A stretch of DNA of 64,000 nt from Siphonodentalium dalli (GCA_032622095.1 CP136064.1:252468484-252532483), one strand, 5' to 3'. Shown: positions 31,066 to 42,476, counted from the stretch's first letter. Notes: generated by a model from the letters alone, not told the origin. Numbers and translations: made by a program.

Positions 31066-31136
31066 TGCATCGGCCGGGAATCGAACCCGGGTCGCCCGCG
31101 TAGCAGGCGAGCATTCTACCACTGAACCACCGATGC
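31066..31136 (-). tRNA. tRNA-Gly body with GCT (Ser) anticodon
   Basis: B13. Plus-strand G-to-A at 31102 changes the loop from CTGCCAC to CTGCTAC, so the anticodon (31102-31104) becomes GCT, which reads AGC/AGU (Ser). The rest matches the Gly(GCC) consensus and lacks the long variable arm that seryl-tRNA synthetase needs, so it would be charged as Gly if at all. Expression is unknown. Confidence 0.9.
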
Positions 31137-31425
31137 GGCGAGATATGAACGCAAATTTAGCTTCTTGAGCAGCTAGCACATTTGTTGTCGAGAAGTCAAC
31201 GCGACTTTGAACATTATAACGATAGACTGGACAAGTCATGCATTTCGAGTCTCCCTTGAAATGCATGTGCACGATTCATTTAAGAAGCGTTTTTTTTTAA
31301 TTTGCTAGCAATAATAAATAAAACCATATTTTAATATAAACATTAAAACACACACGCACATTCTTACTGTATTTACTTTCAAACAAAGTGATAATTCTTC
31401 CTTCCTCTCCCCTTGACGAAAATAT

Positions 31426-31497
31426 TAGCAGAGCGAGGTTTCGATCCTCGGACCTCTGGGTTATGGGCCCAGCACGCTACCACTGCGCCACTCTGCT
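31426..31497 (-). tRNA. Initiator tRNA-Met(CAT)
   Basis: B13, consensus. Confidence 0.95.
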
Positions 31498-31607
31498 CCA
31501 TGGTAAAAATGGTGGTTTTCTAAAATGACATTCCTCTGTTAAAAATTGAATCCATTAGAAATGTCAGCTAAATTATGGCCTGTCATATTTAACTGAAAAA
31601 GTAGATA

Positions 31608-31678
31608 TGCGCCGCCCGGGAATCGAACCCGGGTCGCAAGAATGGGAATCTTGCATGATACCACTACACCAGCGGCGC
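31608..31678 (-). tRNA. tRNA-Gly(CCC)
   Basis: B13, consensus. Confidence 0.95.
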
Positions 31679-31802
31679 TTACGATAAATACACCATTTTA
31701 TAAGACATTATATTCGTTATTCAACAGTTTGTCAACAATCGCTTTGCAGGTCAGCAAGGCACGACGACCGAATTTTGATTCCAAGATTTAAAAATATCTG
31801 TG

Positions 31803-31875
31803 CATCCCAGGTGGGGATCGAACCCACGGCCTCTGGATTAGAAGTCCAGCGCTCTATCCGCTGAGCTACTGGGAC
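31803..31875 (-). tRNA. tRNA-Arg(TCT)
   Basis: B13, consensus. Confidence 0.95.
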
Positions 31876-32150
31876 AGTAATGAAAACAGTGCTCTTCATA
31901 ACGCATTTTCGCTGATTTGAAAACAAAATATAAAATTATGTTTTATGACCAAGAAGGCCTGTTTATGAAAACTTAATAGCCATAATATAACTATATAGAA
32001 TCACGTACATTTATCATATATATATACCCACCAAAAAATCAGCAATCGGATGTGTGCGTTAAGAATGCAACGACAGCCAGAAGGGAACTAAAATATATCC
32101 ACAATACCATTGTCTCACTTTGAGCAGGATACCGTTGCAGTCTTTCTGTA

Positions 32151-32234
32151 GTCAGGATGGCCGAGTGGTCTAAGGCGCTGCGTTCAGGTCGCAGTCGGGT
32201 CTTCCCGGCGTGGGTTCGAATCCCACTTCTGACA
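32151..32234 (+). tRNA. tRNA-Leu(CAG)
   Basis: B14, consensus. Confidence 0.95.
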
Positions 32235-32395
32235 ACAGTAATTTTGCTCGATGAAATGCGAATCGCAAGTCCGTCCGTTTTCTTTAAACAAATTTATGTG
32301 CCAATGAAATTTGTTTTTCTCAAGTTCCCAATTAAACTGCATAGTCCAAAATGAGGTGGATATCCACAAACAAAATCAGTGAAAAAAACTTATTT

Positions 32396-32466
32396 TGCAT
32401 CGGCCGGGAATCGAACCCGGGTCGCCCGCGTGGCAGGCGAGCATTCTACCACCGAACCACCGATGC
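32396..32466 (-). tRNA. tRNA-Gly(GCC), A14-to-G variant
   Basis: B14. Same change as B11, at 32453. Confidence 0.9.
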
Positions 32467-32755
32467 GGCGAGATATGAACGCAAATTTAGCTTCTTGAGC
32501 AGCTAGCACATTTGTTGTCGAGAAGTCAACGCGACTTTGAACTTTATAACGATAGACTGGACAAGTCATGCATTTCGAGTCTCCCTTGAAATGCATGTGC
32601 ACGATTCATTTAAGAAGCGTTTTTTTTTAATTTGCTAGCAATAATAAATAAAACCATATTTTAATATAAACATTAAAACACACACGCACATTCTTACTGT
32701 ATTTACTTTCAAACAAAGTGATAATTCTTCCTTCCTCTCCCCTTGACGAAAATAT

Positions 32756-32827
32756 TAGCAGAGCGAGGTTTCGATCCTCGGACCTCTGGGTTATGGGCCC
32801 AGCACGCTACCACTGCGCCACTCTGCT
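32756..32827 (-). tRNA. Initiator tRNA-Met(CAT)
   Basis: B14, consensus. Confidence 0.95.
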
Positions 32828-32937
32828 CCATGGTAAAAATGGTGGTTTTCTAAAATGACATTCCTCTGTTAAAAATTGAATCCATTAGAAATGTCAGCTA
32901 AATTATGGCCTGTCATATTTAACTGAAAAAGTAGATA

Positions 32938-33008
32938 TGCGCCGCCCGGGAATCGAACCCGGGTCGCAAGAATGGGAATCTTGCATGATACCACTACACC
33001 AGCGGCGC
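32938..33008 (-). tRNA. tRNA-Gly(CCC)
   Basis: B14, consensus. Confidence 0.95.
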
Positions 33009-33132
33009 TTACGATAAATACACCATTTTATAAGACATTATATTCGTTATTCAACAGTTTGTCAACAATCGCTTTGCAGGTCAGCAAGGCACGACGACCG
33101 AATTTTGATTCCAAGATTTAAAAATATCTGTG

Positions 33133-33205
33133 CATCCCAGGTGGGGATCGAACCCACGGCCTCTGGATTAGAAGTCCAGCGCTCTATCCGCTGAGCTACT
33201 GGGAC
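33133..33205 (-). tRNA. tRNA-Arg(TCT)
   Basis: B14, consensus. Confidence 0.95.
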
Positions 33206-33480
33206 AGTAATGAAAACAGTGCTCTTCATAACGCATTTTCGCTGATTTGAAAACAAAATATAAAATTATGTTTTATGACCAAGAAGGCCTGTTTATGAAA
33301 ACTTAATAGCCATAATATAACTATATAGAATCACGTACATTTATCATATATATATACCCACCAAAAAATCAGCAATCGGATGTGTGCGTTAAGAATGCAA
33401 CGACAGCCAGAAGGGAACTAAAATATATCCACAATACCATTGTCTCACTTTGAGCAGGATACCGTTGCAGTCTTTCTGTA

Positions 33481-33564
33481 GTCAGGATGGCCGAGTGGTC
33501 TAAGGCGCTGCGTTCAGGTCGCAGTCGGGTCTTCCCGGCGTGGGTTCGAATCCCACTTCTGACA
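33481..33564 (+). tRNA. tRNA-Leu(CAG)
   Basis: B15, consensus. Confidence 0.95.
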
Positions 33565-33725
33565 ACAGTAATTTTGCTCGATGAAATGCGAATCGCAAGT
33601 CCGTCCGTTTTCTTTAAACAAATTTATGTGCCAATGAAATTTGTTTTTCTCAAGTTCCCAATTAAACTGCATAGTCCAAAATGAGGTGGATATCCACAAA
33701 CAAAATCAGTGAAAAAAACTTATTT

Positions 33726-33796
33726 TGCATCGGCCGGGAATCGAACCCGGGTCGCCCGCGTGGCAGGCGAGCATTCTACCACTGAACCACCGATGC
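33726..33796 (-). tRNA. tRNA-Gly(GCC)
   Basis: B15, consensus. Confidence 0.95.
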
Positions 33797-34085
33797 GGCG
33801 AGATATGAACGCAAATTTAGCTTCTTGAGCAGCTAGCACATTTGTTGTCGAGAAGTCAACGCGACTTTGAACATTATAACGATAGACTGGACAAGTCATG
33901 CATTTCGAGTCTCCCTTGAAATGCATGTGCACGATTCATTTAAGAAGCGTTTTTTTTTAATTTGCTAGCAATAATAAATAAAACCATATTTTAATATAAA
34001 CATTAAAACACACACGCACATTCTTACTGTATTTACTTTCAAACAAAGTGATAATTCTTCCTTCCTCTCCCCTTGACGAAAATAT

Positions 34086-34157
34086 TAGCAGAGCGAGGTT
34101 TCGATCCTCGGACCTCTGGGTTATGGGCCCAGCACGCTACCACTGCGCCACTCTGCT
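34086..34157 (-). tRNA. Initiator tRNA-Met(CAT)
   Basis: B15, consensus. Confidence 0.95.
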
Positions 34158-34267
34158 CCATGGTAAAAATGGTGGTTTTCTAAAATGACATTCCTCTGTT
34201 AAAAATTGAATCCATTAGAAATGTCAGCTAAATTATGGCCTGTCATATTTAACTGAAAAAGTAGATA

Positions 34268-34338
34268 TGCGCCGCCCGGGAATCGAACCCGGGTCGCAAG
34301 AATGGGAATCTTGCATGATACCACTACACCAGCGGCGC
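34268..34338 (-). tRNA. tRNA-Gly(CCC)
   Basis: B15, consensus. Confidence 0.95.
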
Positions 34339-34462
34339 TTACGATAAATACACCATTTTATAAGACATTATATTCGTTATTCAACAGTTTGTCAACAATC
34401 GCTTTGCAGGTCAGCAAGGCACGACGACCGAATTTTGATTCCAAGATTTAAAAATATCTGTG

Positions 34463-34535
34463 CATCCCAGGTGGGGATCGAACCCACGGCCTCTGGATTA
34501 GAAGTCCAGCGCTCTATCCGCTGAGCTACTGGGAC
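34463..34535 (-). tRNA. tRNA-Arg(TCT)
   Basis: B15, consensus. Confidence 0.95.
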
Positions 34536-34810
34536 AGTAATGAAAACAGTGCTCTTCATAACGCATTTTCGCTGATTTGAAAACAAAATATAAAATTATG
34601 TTTTATGACCAAGAAGGCCTGTTTATGAAAACTTAATAGCCATAATATAACTATATAGAATCACGTACATTTATCATATATATATACCCACCAAAAAATC
34701 AGCAATCGGATGTGTGCGTTAAGAATGCAACGACAGCCAGAAGGGAACTAAAATATATCCACAATACCATTGTCTCACTTTGAGCAGGATACCGTTGCAG
34801 TCTTTCTGTA

Positions 34811-34894
34811 GTCAGGATGGCCGAGTGGTCTAAGGCGCTGCGTTCAGGTCGCAGTCGGGTCTTCCCGGCGTGGGTTCGAATCCCACTTCTGACA
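34811..34894 (+). tRNA. tRNA-Leu(CAG)
   Basis: B16, consensus. Confidence 0.95.
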
Positions 34895-35055
34895 ACAGTA
34901 ATTTTGCTCGATGAAATGCGAATCGCAAGTCCGTCCGTTTTCTTTAAACAAATTTATGTGCCAATGAAATTTGTTTTTCTCAAGTTCCCAATTAAACTGC
35001 ATAGTCCAAAATGAGGTGGATATCCACAAACAAAATCAGTGAAAAAAACTTATTT

Positions 35056-35126
35056 TGCATCGGCCGGGAATCGAACCCGGGTCGCCCGCGTGGCAGGCGA
35101 GCATTCTACCACTGAACCACCGATGC
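35056..35126 (-). tRNA. tRNA-Gly(GCC)
   Basis: B16, consensus. Confidence 0.95.
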
Positions 35127-35415
35127 GGCGAGATATGAACGCAAATTTAGCTTCTTGAGCAGCTAGCACATTTGTTGTCGAGAAGTCAACGCGACTTTGA
35201 ACATTATAACGATAGACTGGACAAGTCATGCATTTCGAGTCTCCCTTGAAATGCATGTGCACGATTCATTTAAGAAGCGTTTTTTTTTAATTTGCTAGCA
35301 ATAATAAATAAAACCATATTTTAATATAAACATTAAAACACACACGCACATTCTTACTGTATTTACTTTCAAACAAAGTGATAATTCTTCCTTCCTCTCC
35401 CCTTGACGAAAATAT

Positions 35416-35487
35416 TAGCAGAGCGAGGTTTCGATCCTCGGACCTCTGGGTTATGGGCCCAGCACGCTACCACTGCGCCACTCTGCT
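35416..35487 (-). tRNA. Initiator tRNA-Met(CAT)
   Basis: B16, consensus. Confidence 0.95.
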
Positions 35488-35597
35488 CCATGGTAAAAAT
35501 GGTGGTTTTCTAAAATGACATTCCTCTGTTAAAAATTGAATCCATTAGAAATGTCAGCTAAATTATGGCCTGTCATATTTAACTGAAAAAGTAGATA

Positions 35598-35668
35598 TGC
35601 GCCGCCCGGGAATCGAACCCGGGTCGCAAGAATGGGAATCTTGCATGATACCACTACACCAGCGGCGC
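35598..35668 (-). tRNA. tRNA-Gly(CCC)
   Basis: B16, consensus. Confidence 0.95.
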
Positions 35669-35792
35669 TTACGATAAATACACCATTTTATAAGACATTA
35701 TATTCGTTATTCAACAGTTTGTCAACAATCGCTTTGCAGGTCAGCAAGGCACGACGACCGAATTTTGATTCCAAGATTTAAAAATATCTGTG

Positions 35793-35865
35793 CATCCCAG
35801 GTGGGGATCGAACCCACGGCCTCTGGATTAGAAGTCCAGCGCTCTATCCGCTGAGCTACTGGGAC
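35793..35865 (-). tRNA. tRNA-Arg(TCT)
   Basis: B16, consensus. Confidence 0.95.
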
Positions 35866-36140
35866 AGTAATGAAAACAGTGCTCTTCATAACGCATTTTC
35901 GCTGATTTGAAAACAAAATATAAAATTATGTTTTATGACCAAGAAGGCCTGTTTATGAAAACTTAATAGCCATAATATAACTATATAGAATCACGTACAT
36001 TTATCATATATATATACCCACCAAAAAATCAGCAATCGGATGTGTGCGTTAAGAATGCAACGACAGCCAGAAGGGAACTAAAATATATCCACAATACCAT
36101 TGTCTCACTTTGAGCAGGATACCGTTGCAGTCTTTCTGTA

Positions 36141-36224
36141 GTCAGGATGGCCGAGTGGTCTAAGGCGCTGCGTTCAGGTCGCAGTCGGGTCTTCCCGGCG
36201 TGGGTTCGAATCCCACTTCTGACA
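36141..36224 (+). tRNA. tRNA-Leu(CAG)
   Basis: B17, consensus; a 13 bp spacer deletion follows near 36249, past the T4 run. Confidence 0.95.
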
Positions 36225-36372
36225 ACAGTAATTTTGCTCGATGAAATGCGTCCGTTTTCTTTAAACAAATTTATGTGCCAATGAAATTTGTTTTTCTCAA
36301 GTTCCCAATTAAACTGCATAGTCCAAAATGAGGTGGATATCCACAAACAAAATCAGTGAAAAAAACTTATTT

Positions 36373-36443
36373 TGCATCGGCCGGGAATCGAACCCGGGTC
36401 GCCCGCGTGGCAGGCGAGCATTCTACCACTGAACCACCGATGC
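36373..36443 (-). tRNA. tRNA-Gly(GCC)
   Basis: B17, consensus. Confidence 0.95.
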
Positions 36444-36732
36444 GGCGAGATATGAACGCAAATTTAGCTTCTTGAGCAGCTAGCACATTTGTTGTCGAGA
36501 AGTCAACGCGACTTTGAACTTTATAACGATAGACTGGACAAGTCATGCATTTCGAGTCTCCCTTGAAATGCATGTGCACGATTCATTTAAGAAGCGTTTT
36601 TTTTTAATTTGCTAGCAATAATAAATAAAACCATATTTTAATATAAACATTAAAACACACACGCACATTCTTACTGTATTTACTTTCAAACAAAGTGATA
36701 ATTCTTCCTTCCTCTCCCCTTGACGAAAATAT

Positions 36733-36804
36733 TAGCAGAGCGAGGTTTCGATCCTCGGACCTCTGGGTTATGGGCCCAGCACGCTACCACTGCGCCACTC
36801 TGCT
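36733..36804 (-). tRNA. Initiator tRNA-Met(CAT)
   Basis: B17, consensus. Confidence 0.95.
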
Positions 36805-36914
36805 CCATGGTAAAAATGGTGGTTTTCTAAAATGACATTCCTCTGTTAAAAATTGAATCCATTAGAAATGTCAGCTAAATTATGGCCTGTCATATTTAAC
36901 TGAAAAAGTAGATA

Positions 36915-36985
36915 TGCGCCGCCCGGGAATCGAACCCGGGTCGCAAGAATGGGAATCTTGCATGATACCACTACACCAGCGGCGC
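36915..36985 (-). tRNA. tRNA-Gly(CCC)
   Basis: B17, consensus. Confidence 0.95.
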
Positions 36986-37109
36986 TTACGATAAATACAC
37001 CATTTTATAAGACATTATATTCGTTATTCAACAGTTTGTCAACAATCGCTTTGCAGGTCAGCAAGGCACGACGACCGAATTTTGATTCCAAGATTTAAAA
37101 ATATCTGTG

Positions 37110-37182
37110 CATCCCAGGTGGGGATCGAACCCACGGCCTCTGGATTAGAAGTCCAGCGCTCTATCCGCTGAGCTACTGGGAC
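37110..37182 (-). tRNA. tRNA-Arg(TCT)
   Basis: B17, consensus. Confidence 0.95.
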
Positions 37183-37457
37183 AGTAATGAAAACAGTGCT
37201 CTTCATAACGCATTTTCGCTGATTTGAAAACAAAATATAAAATTATGTTTTATGACCAAGAAGGCCTGTTTATGAAAACTTAATAGCCATAATATAACTA
37301 TATAGAATCACGTACATTTATCATATATATATACCCACCAAAAAATCAGCAATCGGATGTGTGCGTTAAGAATGCAACGACAGCCAGAAGGGAACTAAAA
37401 TATATCCACAATACCATTGTCTCACTTTGAGCTGGATACCGTTGCAGTCTTTCTGTA

Positions 37458-37541
37458 GTCAGGATGGCCGAGTGGTCTAAGGCGCTGCGTTCAGGTCGCA
37501 GTCGGGTCTTCCCGGCGTGGGTTCGAATCCCACTTCTGACA
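37458..37541 (+). tRNA. tRNA-Leu(CAG)
   Basis: B18, consensus. Confidence 0.95.
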
Positions 37542-37702
37542 ACAGTAATTTTGCTCGATGAAATGCGAATCGCAAGTCCGTCCGTTTTCTTTAAACAAAT
37601 TTATGTGCCAATGAAATTTGTTTTTCTCAAGTTCCCAATTAAACTGCATAGTCCAAAATGAGGTGGATATCCACAAACAAAATAAGTGAAAAAAACTTAT
37701 TT

Positions 37703-37773
37703 TGCATCGGCCGGGAATCGAACCCGGGTCGCCCGCGTGGCAGGCGAGCATTCTACCACTGAACCACCGATGC
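37703..37773 (-). tRNA. tRNA-Gly(GCC)
   Basis: B18, consensus. Confidence 0.95.
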
Positions 37774-38062
37774 GGCGAGATATGAACGCAAATTTAGCTT
37801 CTTGAGCAGCTAGCACATTTGTTGTCGAGAAGTCAACGCGACTTTGAACTTTATAACGATAGACTGGACAAGTCATGCATTTCGAGTCTCCCTTGAAATG
37901 CATGTGCACGATTCATTTATGAAGCGTTTTTTTTTAATTTGCTAGCAATAATAAATAAAACCATATTTTAATATAAACATTAAAACACACACGCACATTC
38001 TTACTGTATTTACTTTCAAACAAAGTGATAATTCTTCCTTCCTCTCCCCTTGACGAAAATAT

Positions 38063-38134
38063 TAGCAGAGCGAGGTTTCGATCCTCGGACCTCTGGGTTA
38101 TGGGCCCAGCACGCTACCACTGCGCCACTCTGCT
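38063..38134 (-). tRNA. Initiator tRNA-Met(CAT)
   Basis: B18, consensus. Confidence 0.95.
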
Positions 38135-38244
38135 CCATGGTAAAAATGGTGGTTTTCTAAAATGACATTCCTCTGTTAAAAATTGAATCCATTAGAAATG
38201 TCAGCTAAATTATGGCCTGTCATATTTAACTGAAAAAGTAGATA

Positions 38245-38315
38245 TGCGCCGCCCGGGAATCGAACCCGGGTCGCAAGAATGGGAATCTTGCATGATACCA
38301 CTACACCAGCGGCGC
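38245..38315 (-). tRNA. tRNA-Gly(CCC)
   Basis: B18, consensus. Confidence 0.95.
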
Positions 38316-38439
38316 TTACGATAAATACACCATTTTATAAGACATTATATTCGTTATTCAACAGTTTGTCAACAATCGCTTTGCAGGTCAGCAAGGCACG
38401 ACGACCGAATTTTGATTCCAAGATTTAAAAATATCTGTG

Positions 38440-38512
38440 CATCCCAGGTGGGGATCGAACCCACGGCCTCTGGATTAGAAGTCCAGCGCTCTATCCGCTG
38501 AGCTACTGGGAC
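38440..38512 (-). tRNA. tRNA-Arg(TCT)
   Basis: B18, consensus. Confidence 0.95.
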
Positions 38513-38788
38513 AGTAATGAAAACAGTGCTCTTCATAACGCATTTTCGCTGATTTGAAAACAAAATATAAAATTATGTTTTATGACCAAGAAGGCCTGTT
38601 TATGAAAACTTAATAGCCATAATATAACTATATAGAATCACGTACATTTATCATATATATATACCCACCAAAAAAATCAGCAATCGGATGTGTGCGTTAA
38701 GAATGCAACGACAGCCAGAAGGGAACTAAAATATATCCACAATACCATTGTCTCACTTTGAGCAGGATACCGTTGCAGTCTTTCTGTA

Positions 38789-38872
38789 GTCAGGATGGCC
38801 GAGTGGTCTAAGGCGCTGCGTTCAGGTCGCAGTCGGGTCTTCCCGGCGTGGGTTCGAATCCCACTTCTGACA
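38789..38872 (+). tRNA. tRNA-Leu(CAG)
   Basis: B19, consensus. Confidence 0.95.
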
Positions 38873-39033
38873 ACAGTAATTTTGCTCGATGAAATGCGAA
38901 TCGCAAGTCCGTCCGTTTTCTTTAAACAAATTTATGTGCCAATGAAATTTGTTTTTCTCAAGTTCCCAATTAAACTGCATAGTCCAAAATGAGGTGGATA
39001 TCCACAAACAAAATCAGTGAAAAAAACTTATTT

Positions 39034-39104
39034 TGCATCGGCCGGGAATCGAACCCGGGTCGCCCGCGTGGCAGGCGAGCATTCTACCACTGAACCACCG
39101 ATGC
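39034..39104 (-). tRNA. tRNA-Gly(GCC)
   Basis: B19, consensus. The 346 bp insertion lies 80 bp upstream of its 5' end. Confidence 0.95.
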
Positions 39105-39183
39105 GGCGAGATATGAACGCAAATTTAGCTTCTTGAGCAGCCAGCACATTTGTTGTCGAGAAGTCAACGCGACTTTGAACTTT

Positions 39184-39529
39184 GGTGTAAACATATTTAT
39201 TTCTCTAAATCATGCACATTAATTAACAGAGTTGTATAATATACATAAAGACAATTATTTTAGAGAATGGGATTTGGCAGAAAGTGTGATGCTTATATTA
39301 GCCATTTCCCCATCTTTGTCATACACATGTGGTGGTGTCTTTATTGCTTTTTCATAATGTTCTTTTCCCAGTTAGATCTTGTTTTTGTTTAAATTTTACT
39401 ATCTTATTATTATCATTGTCAGCCGTCTGGGGCATAGACTGTCCAACAGTAACCCATAATAATGGGTCACTGTTGGGCAGTCCACGCATCAGTTGAACTG
39501 AATTGTTACTACCTGTTTGTTTGTTTGTG
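39184..39529. mobile_element. 346 bp insertion in the B19 spacer
   Basis: Replaces nothing: the normal spacer resumes after it. ACTTT at 39179-39183 is repeated at 39530-39534, a 5 bp target duplication. The left end is GGTGTAAACATA and the right end is (TTTG)n-like GTTTGTTTGTTTGTG; no terminal inverted repeat is evident. A 46 bp hairpin lies at about 39438-39483. No protein, A/B box or poly(A) was recognised. Possibly a SINE or a truncated retroelement tail; class unknown. Confidence 0.65.
39438..39483. repeat. Hairpin inside the 346 bp insertion
   Basis: Arms GACTGTCCAACAGT and ACTGTTGGGCAGTC extend through ACCCAT/ATGGGT around AATA, about 19 of 21 pairs. Confidence 0.75.
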
Positions 39530-39744
39530 ACTTTATAACGATAGACTGGACAAGTCATGCATTTCGAGTCTCCCTTGAAATGCATGTGCACGATTCATTT
39601 AAGAAGCATTTTTTTTTAATTTGCTAGCAATAATAAATAAAACCATATTTTAATATAAACATTAAAACACACACGCACATTCTTACTGTATTTACTTTCA
39701 AACAAAGTGATAATTCTTCCTTCCTCTCCCCTTGACGAAAATAT

Positions 39745-39816
39745 TAGCAGAGCGAGGTTTCGATCCTCGGACCTCTGGGTTATGGGCCCAGCACGCTACC
39801 ACTGCGCCACTCTGCT
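39745..39816 (-). tRNA. Initiator tRNA-Met(CAT)
   Basis: B19, consensus. Confidence 0.95.
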
Positions 39817-39926
39817 CCATGGTAAAAATGGTGGTTTTCTAAAATGACATTCCTCTATTAAAAATTGAATCCATTAGAAATGTCAGCTAAATTATGGCCT
39901 GTCATATTTAACTGAAAAAGTAGATA

Positions 39927-39997
39927 TGCGCCGCCCGGGAATCGAACCCGGGTCGCAAGAATGGGAATCTTGCATGATACCACTACACCAGCGGCGC
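39927..39997 (-). tRNA. tRNA-Gly(CCC)
   Basis: B19, consensus. Confidence 0.95.
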
Positions 39998-40121
39998 TTA
40001 CGATAAATACACCATTTTATAAGACATTATATTCGTTATTCAACAGTTTGTCAACAATCGCTTTGCAGGTCAGCAAGGCACGACGACCGAATTTTGATTC
40101 CAAGATTTAAAAATATCTGTG

Positions 40122-40194
40122 CATCCCAGGTGGGGATCGAACCCACGGCCTCTGGATTAGAAGTCCAGCGCTCTATCCGCTGAGCTACTGGGAC
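40122..40194 (-). tRNA. tRNA-Arg(TCT)
   Basis: B19, consensus. Confidence 0.95.
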
Positions 40195-40469
40195 AGTAAT
40201 GAAAACAGTGCTCTTCATAACGCATTTTCGCTGATTAGAAAACAAAATATAAAATTATGTTTTATGACCAAGAAGGCCTGTTTATGAAAACTTAATAGCC
40301 ATAATATAACTATATAGAATCACGTACATTTATCATATATATATACCCACCAAAAAATCAGCAATCGGATGTGTGCGTTAAGAATGCAACGACAGCCAGA
40401 AGGGAACTAAAATATATCCACAATACCATTGTCTCACTTTGAGCAGGTTACCGTTGCAGTCTTTCTGTA

Positions 40470-40553
40470 GTCAGGATGGCCGAGTGGTCTAAGGCGCTGC
40501 GTTCAGGTCGCAGTCGGGTCTTCCCGGCGTGGGTTCGAATCCCACTTCTGACA
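40470..40553 (+). tRNA. tRNA-Leu(CAG)
   Basis: B20, consensus. Confidence 0.95.
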
Positions 40554-40714
40554 ACAGTAATTTTGCTCGATGAAATGCGAATCGCAAGTCCGTCCGTTTT
40601 CTTTAAACAAATTTATGTGCCAATGAAATTTGTTTTTCTCAAGTTCCCAATTAAACTGCATAGTCCAAAATGAGGTGGATATCCACAAACAAAATCAGTG
40701 AAAAAAACTTATTT

Positions 40715-40785
40715 TGCATCGGCCGGGAATCGAACCCGGGTCGCCCGCGTGGCAGGCGAGCATTCTACCACTGAACCACCGATGC
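40715..40785 (-). tRNA. tRNA-Gly(GCC)
   Basis: B20, consensus. Confidence 0.95.
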
Positions 40786-41074
40786 GGCGAGATATGAACG
40801 CAAATTTAGCTTCTTGAGCAGCTAGCACATTTGTTGTCGAGAAGTCAACGCGACTTTGAACATTATAACGATAGACTGGACAAGTCATGCATTTCGAGTC
40901 TCCCTTGAAATGCATGTGCACGATTCATTTAAGAAGCGTTTTTTTTTAATTTGCTAGCAATAATAAATAAAACCATATTTTAATATAAACATTAAAACAC
41001 ACACGCACATTCTTACTGTATTTACTTTCAAACAAAGTGATAATTCTTCCTTCCTCTCCCCTTGACGAAAATAT

Positions 41075-41146
41075 TAGCAGAGCGAGGTTTCGATCCTCGG
41101 ACCTCTGGGTTATGGGCCCAGCACGCTACCACTGCGCCACTCTGCT
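41075..41146 (-). tRNA. Initiator tRNA-Met(CAT)
   Basis: B20, consensus. Confidence 0.95.
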
Positions 41147-41256
41147 CCATGGTAAAAATGGTGGTTTTCTAAAATGACATTCCTCTGTTAAAAATTGAAT
41201 CCATTAGAAATGTCAGCTAAATTATGGCCTGTCATATTTAACTGAAAAAGTAGATA

Positions 41257-41327
41257 TGCGCCGCCCGGGAATCGAACCCGGGTCGCAAGAATGGGAATCT
41301 TGCATGATACCACTACACCAGCGGCGC
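41257..41327 (-). tRNA. tRNA-Gly(CCC)
   Basis: B20, consensus. Confidence 0.95.
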
Positions 41328-41451
41328 TTACGATAAATACACCATTTTATAAGACATTATATTCGTTATTCAACAGTTTGTCAACAATCGCTTTGCAGGT
41401 CAGCAAGGCACGACGACCGAATTTTGATTCCAAGATTTAAAAATATCTGTG

Positions 41452-41524
41452 CATCCCAGGTGGGGATCGAACCCACGGCCTCTGGATTAGAAGTCCAGCG
41501 CTCTATCCGCTGAGCTACTGGGAC
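41452..41524 (-). tRNA. tRNA-Arg(TCT)
   Basis: B20, consensus. Confidence 0.95.
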
Positions 41525-41799
41525 AGTAATGAAAACAGTGCTCTTCATAACGCATTTTCGCTGATTTGAAAACAAAATATAAAATTATGTTTTATGACCA
41601 AGAAGGCCTGTTTATGAAAACTTAATAGCCATAATATAACTATATAGAATCACGTACATTTATCATATATATATACCCACCAAAAAATCAGCAATCGGAT
41701 GTGTGCGTTAAGAATGCAACGACAGCCAGAAGGGAACTAAAATATATCCACAATACCATTGTCTCACTTTGAGCAGGATACCGTTGCAGTCTTTCTGTA

Positions 41800-41883
41800 G
41801 TCAGGATGGCCGAGTGGTCTAAGGCGCTGCGTTCAGGTCGCAGTCGGGTCTTCCCGGCGTGGGTTCGAATCCCACTTCTGACA
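41800..41883 (+). tRNA. tRNA-Leu(CAG)
   Basis: B21, consensus. Confidence 0.95.
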
Positions 41884-42044
41884 ACAGTAATTTTGCTCGA
41901 TGAAATGCGAATCGCAAGTCCGTCCGTTTTCTTTAAACAAATTTATGTGCCAATGAAATTTGTTTTTCTCAAGTTCCCAATTAAACTGCATAGTCCAAAA
42001 TGAGGTGGATATCCACAAACAAAATCAGTGAAAAAATCTTATTT

Positions 42045-42115
42045 TGCATCGGCCGGGAATCGAACCCGGGTCGCCCGCGTGGCAGGCGAGCATTCTACCA
42101 CTGAACCACCGATGC
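42045..42115 (-). tRNA. tRNA-Gly(GCC)
   Basis: B21, consensus; terminator run is T6 with one substitution. Confidence 0.95.
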
Positions 42116-42404
42116 GGCGAGATATGAACGCAAATTTAGCTTCTTGAGCAGCTAGCACATTTGTTGTCGAGAAGTCAACGCGACTTTGAACTTTATAACG
42201 ATAGACTGGACAAGTCATGCATTTCGAGTCTCCCTTGAAATGCATGTGCACGATTCATTTAAGAAGCGTTTTTTTTTAATTTGCTAGCAATAATAAATAA
42301 AACCATATTTTAATATAAACATTAAAACACACACGCACATTCTTACTGTATTTACTTTCAAACAAAGTGATAATTCTTCCTTCCTCTCCCCTTGACGAAA
42401 ATAT

Positions 42405-42476
42405 TAGCAGAGCGAGGTTTCGATCCTCGGACCTCTGGGTTATGGGCCCAGCACGCTACCACTGCGCCACTCTGCT
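42405..42476 (-). tRNA. Initiator tRNA-Met(CAT)
   Basis: B21, consensus. Confidence 0.95.

Noticed and set aside
36029-36346. 105-codon and similar longer ORFs (also 18761-19063, 22744-23049)
   Set aside because: Arise from small indels in spacers joining tRNA shadow frames.
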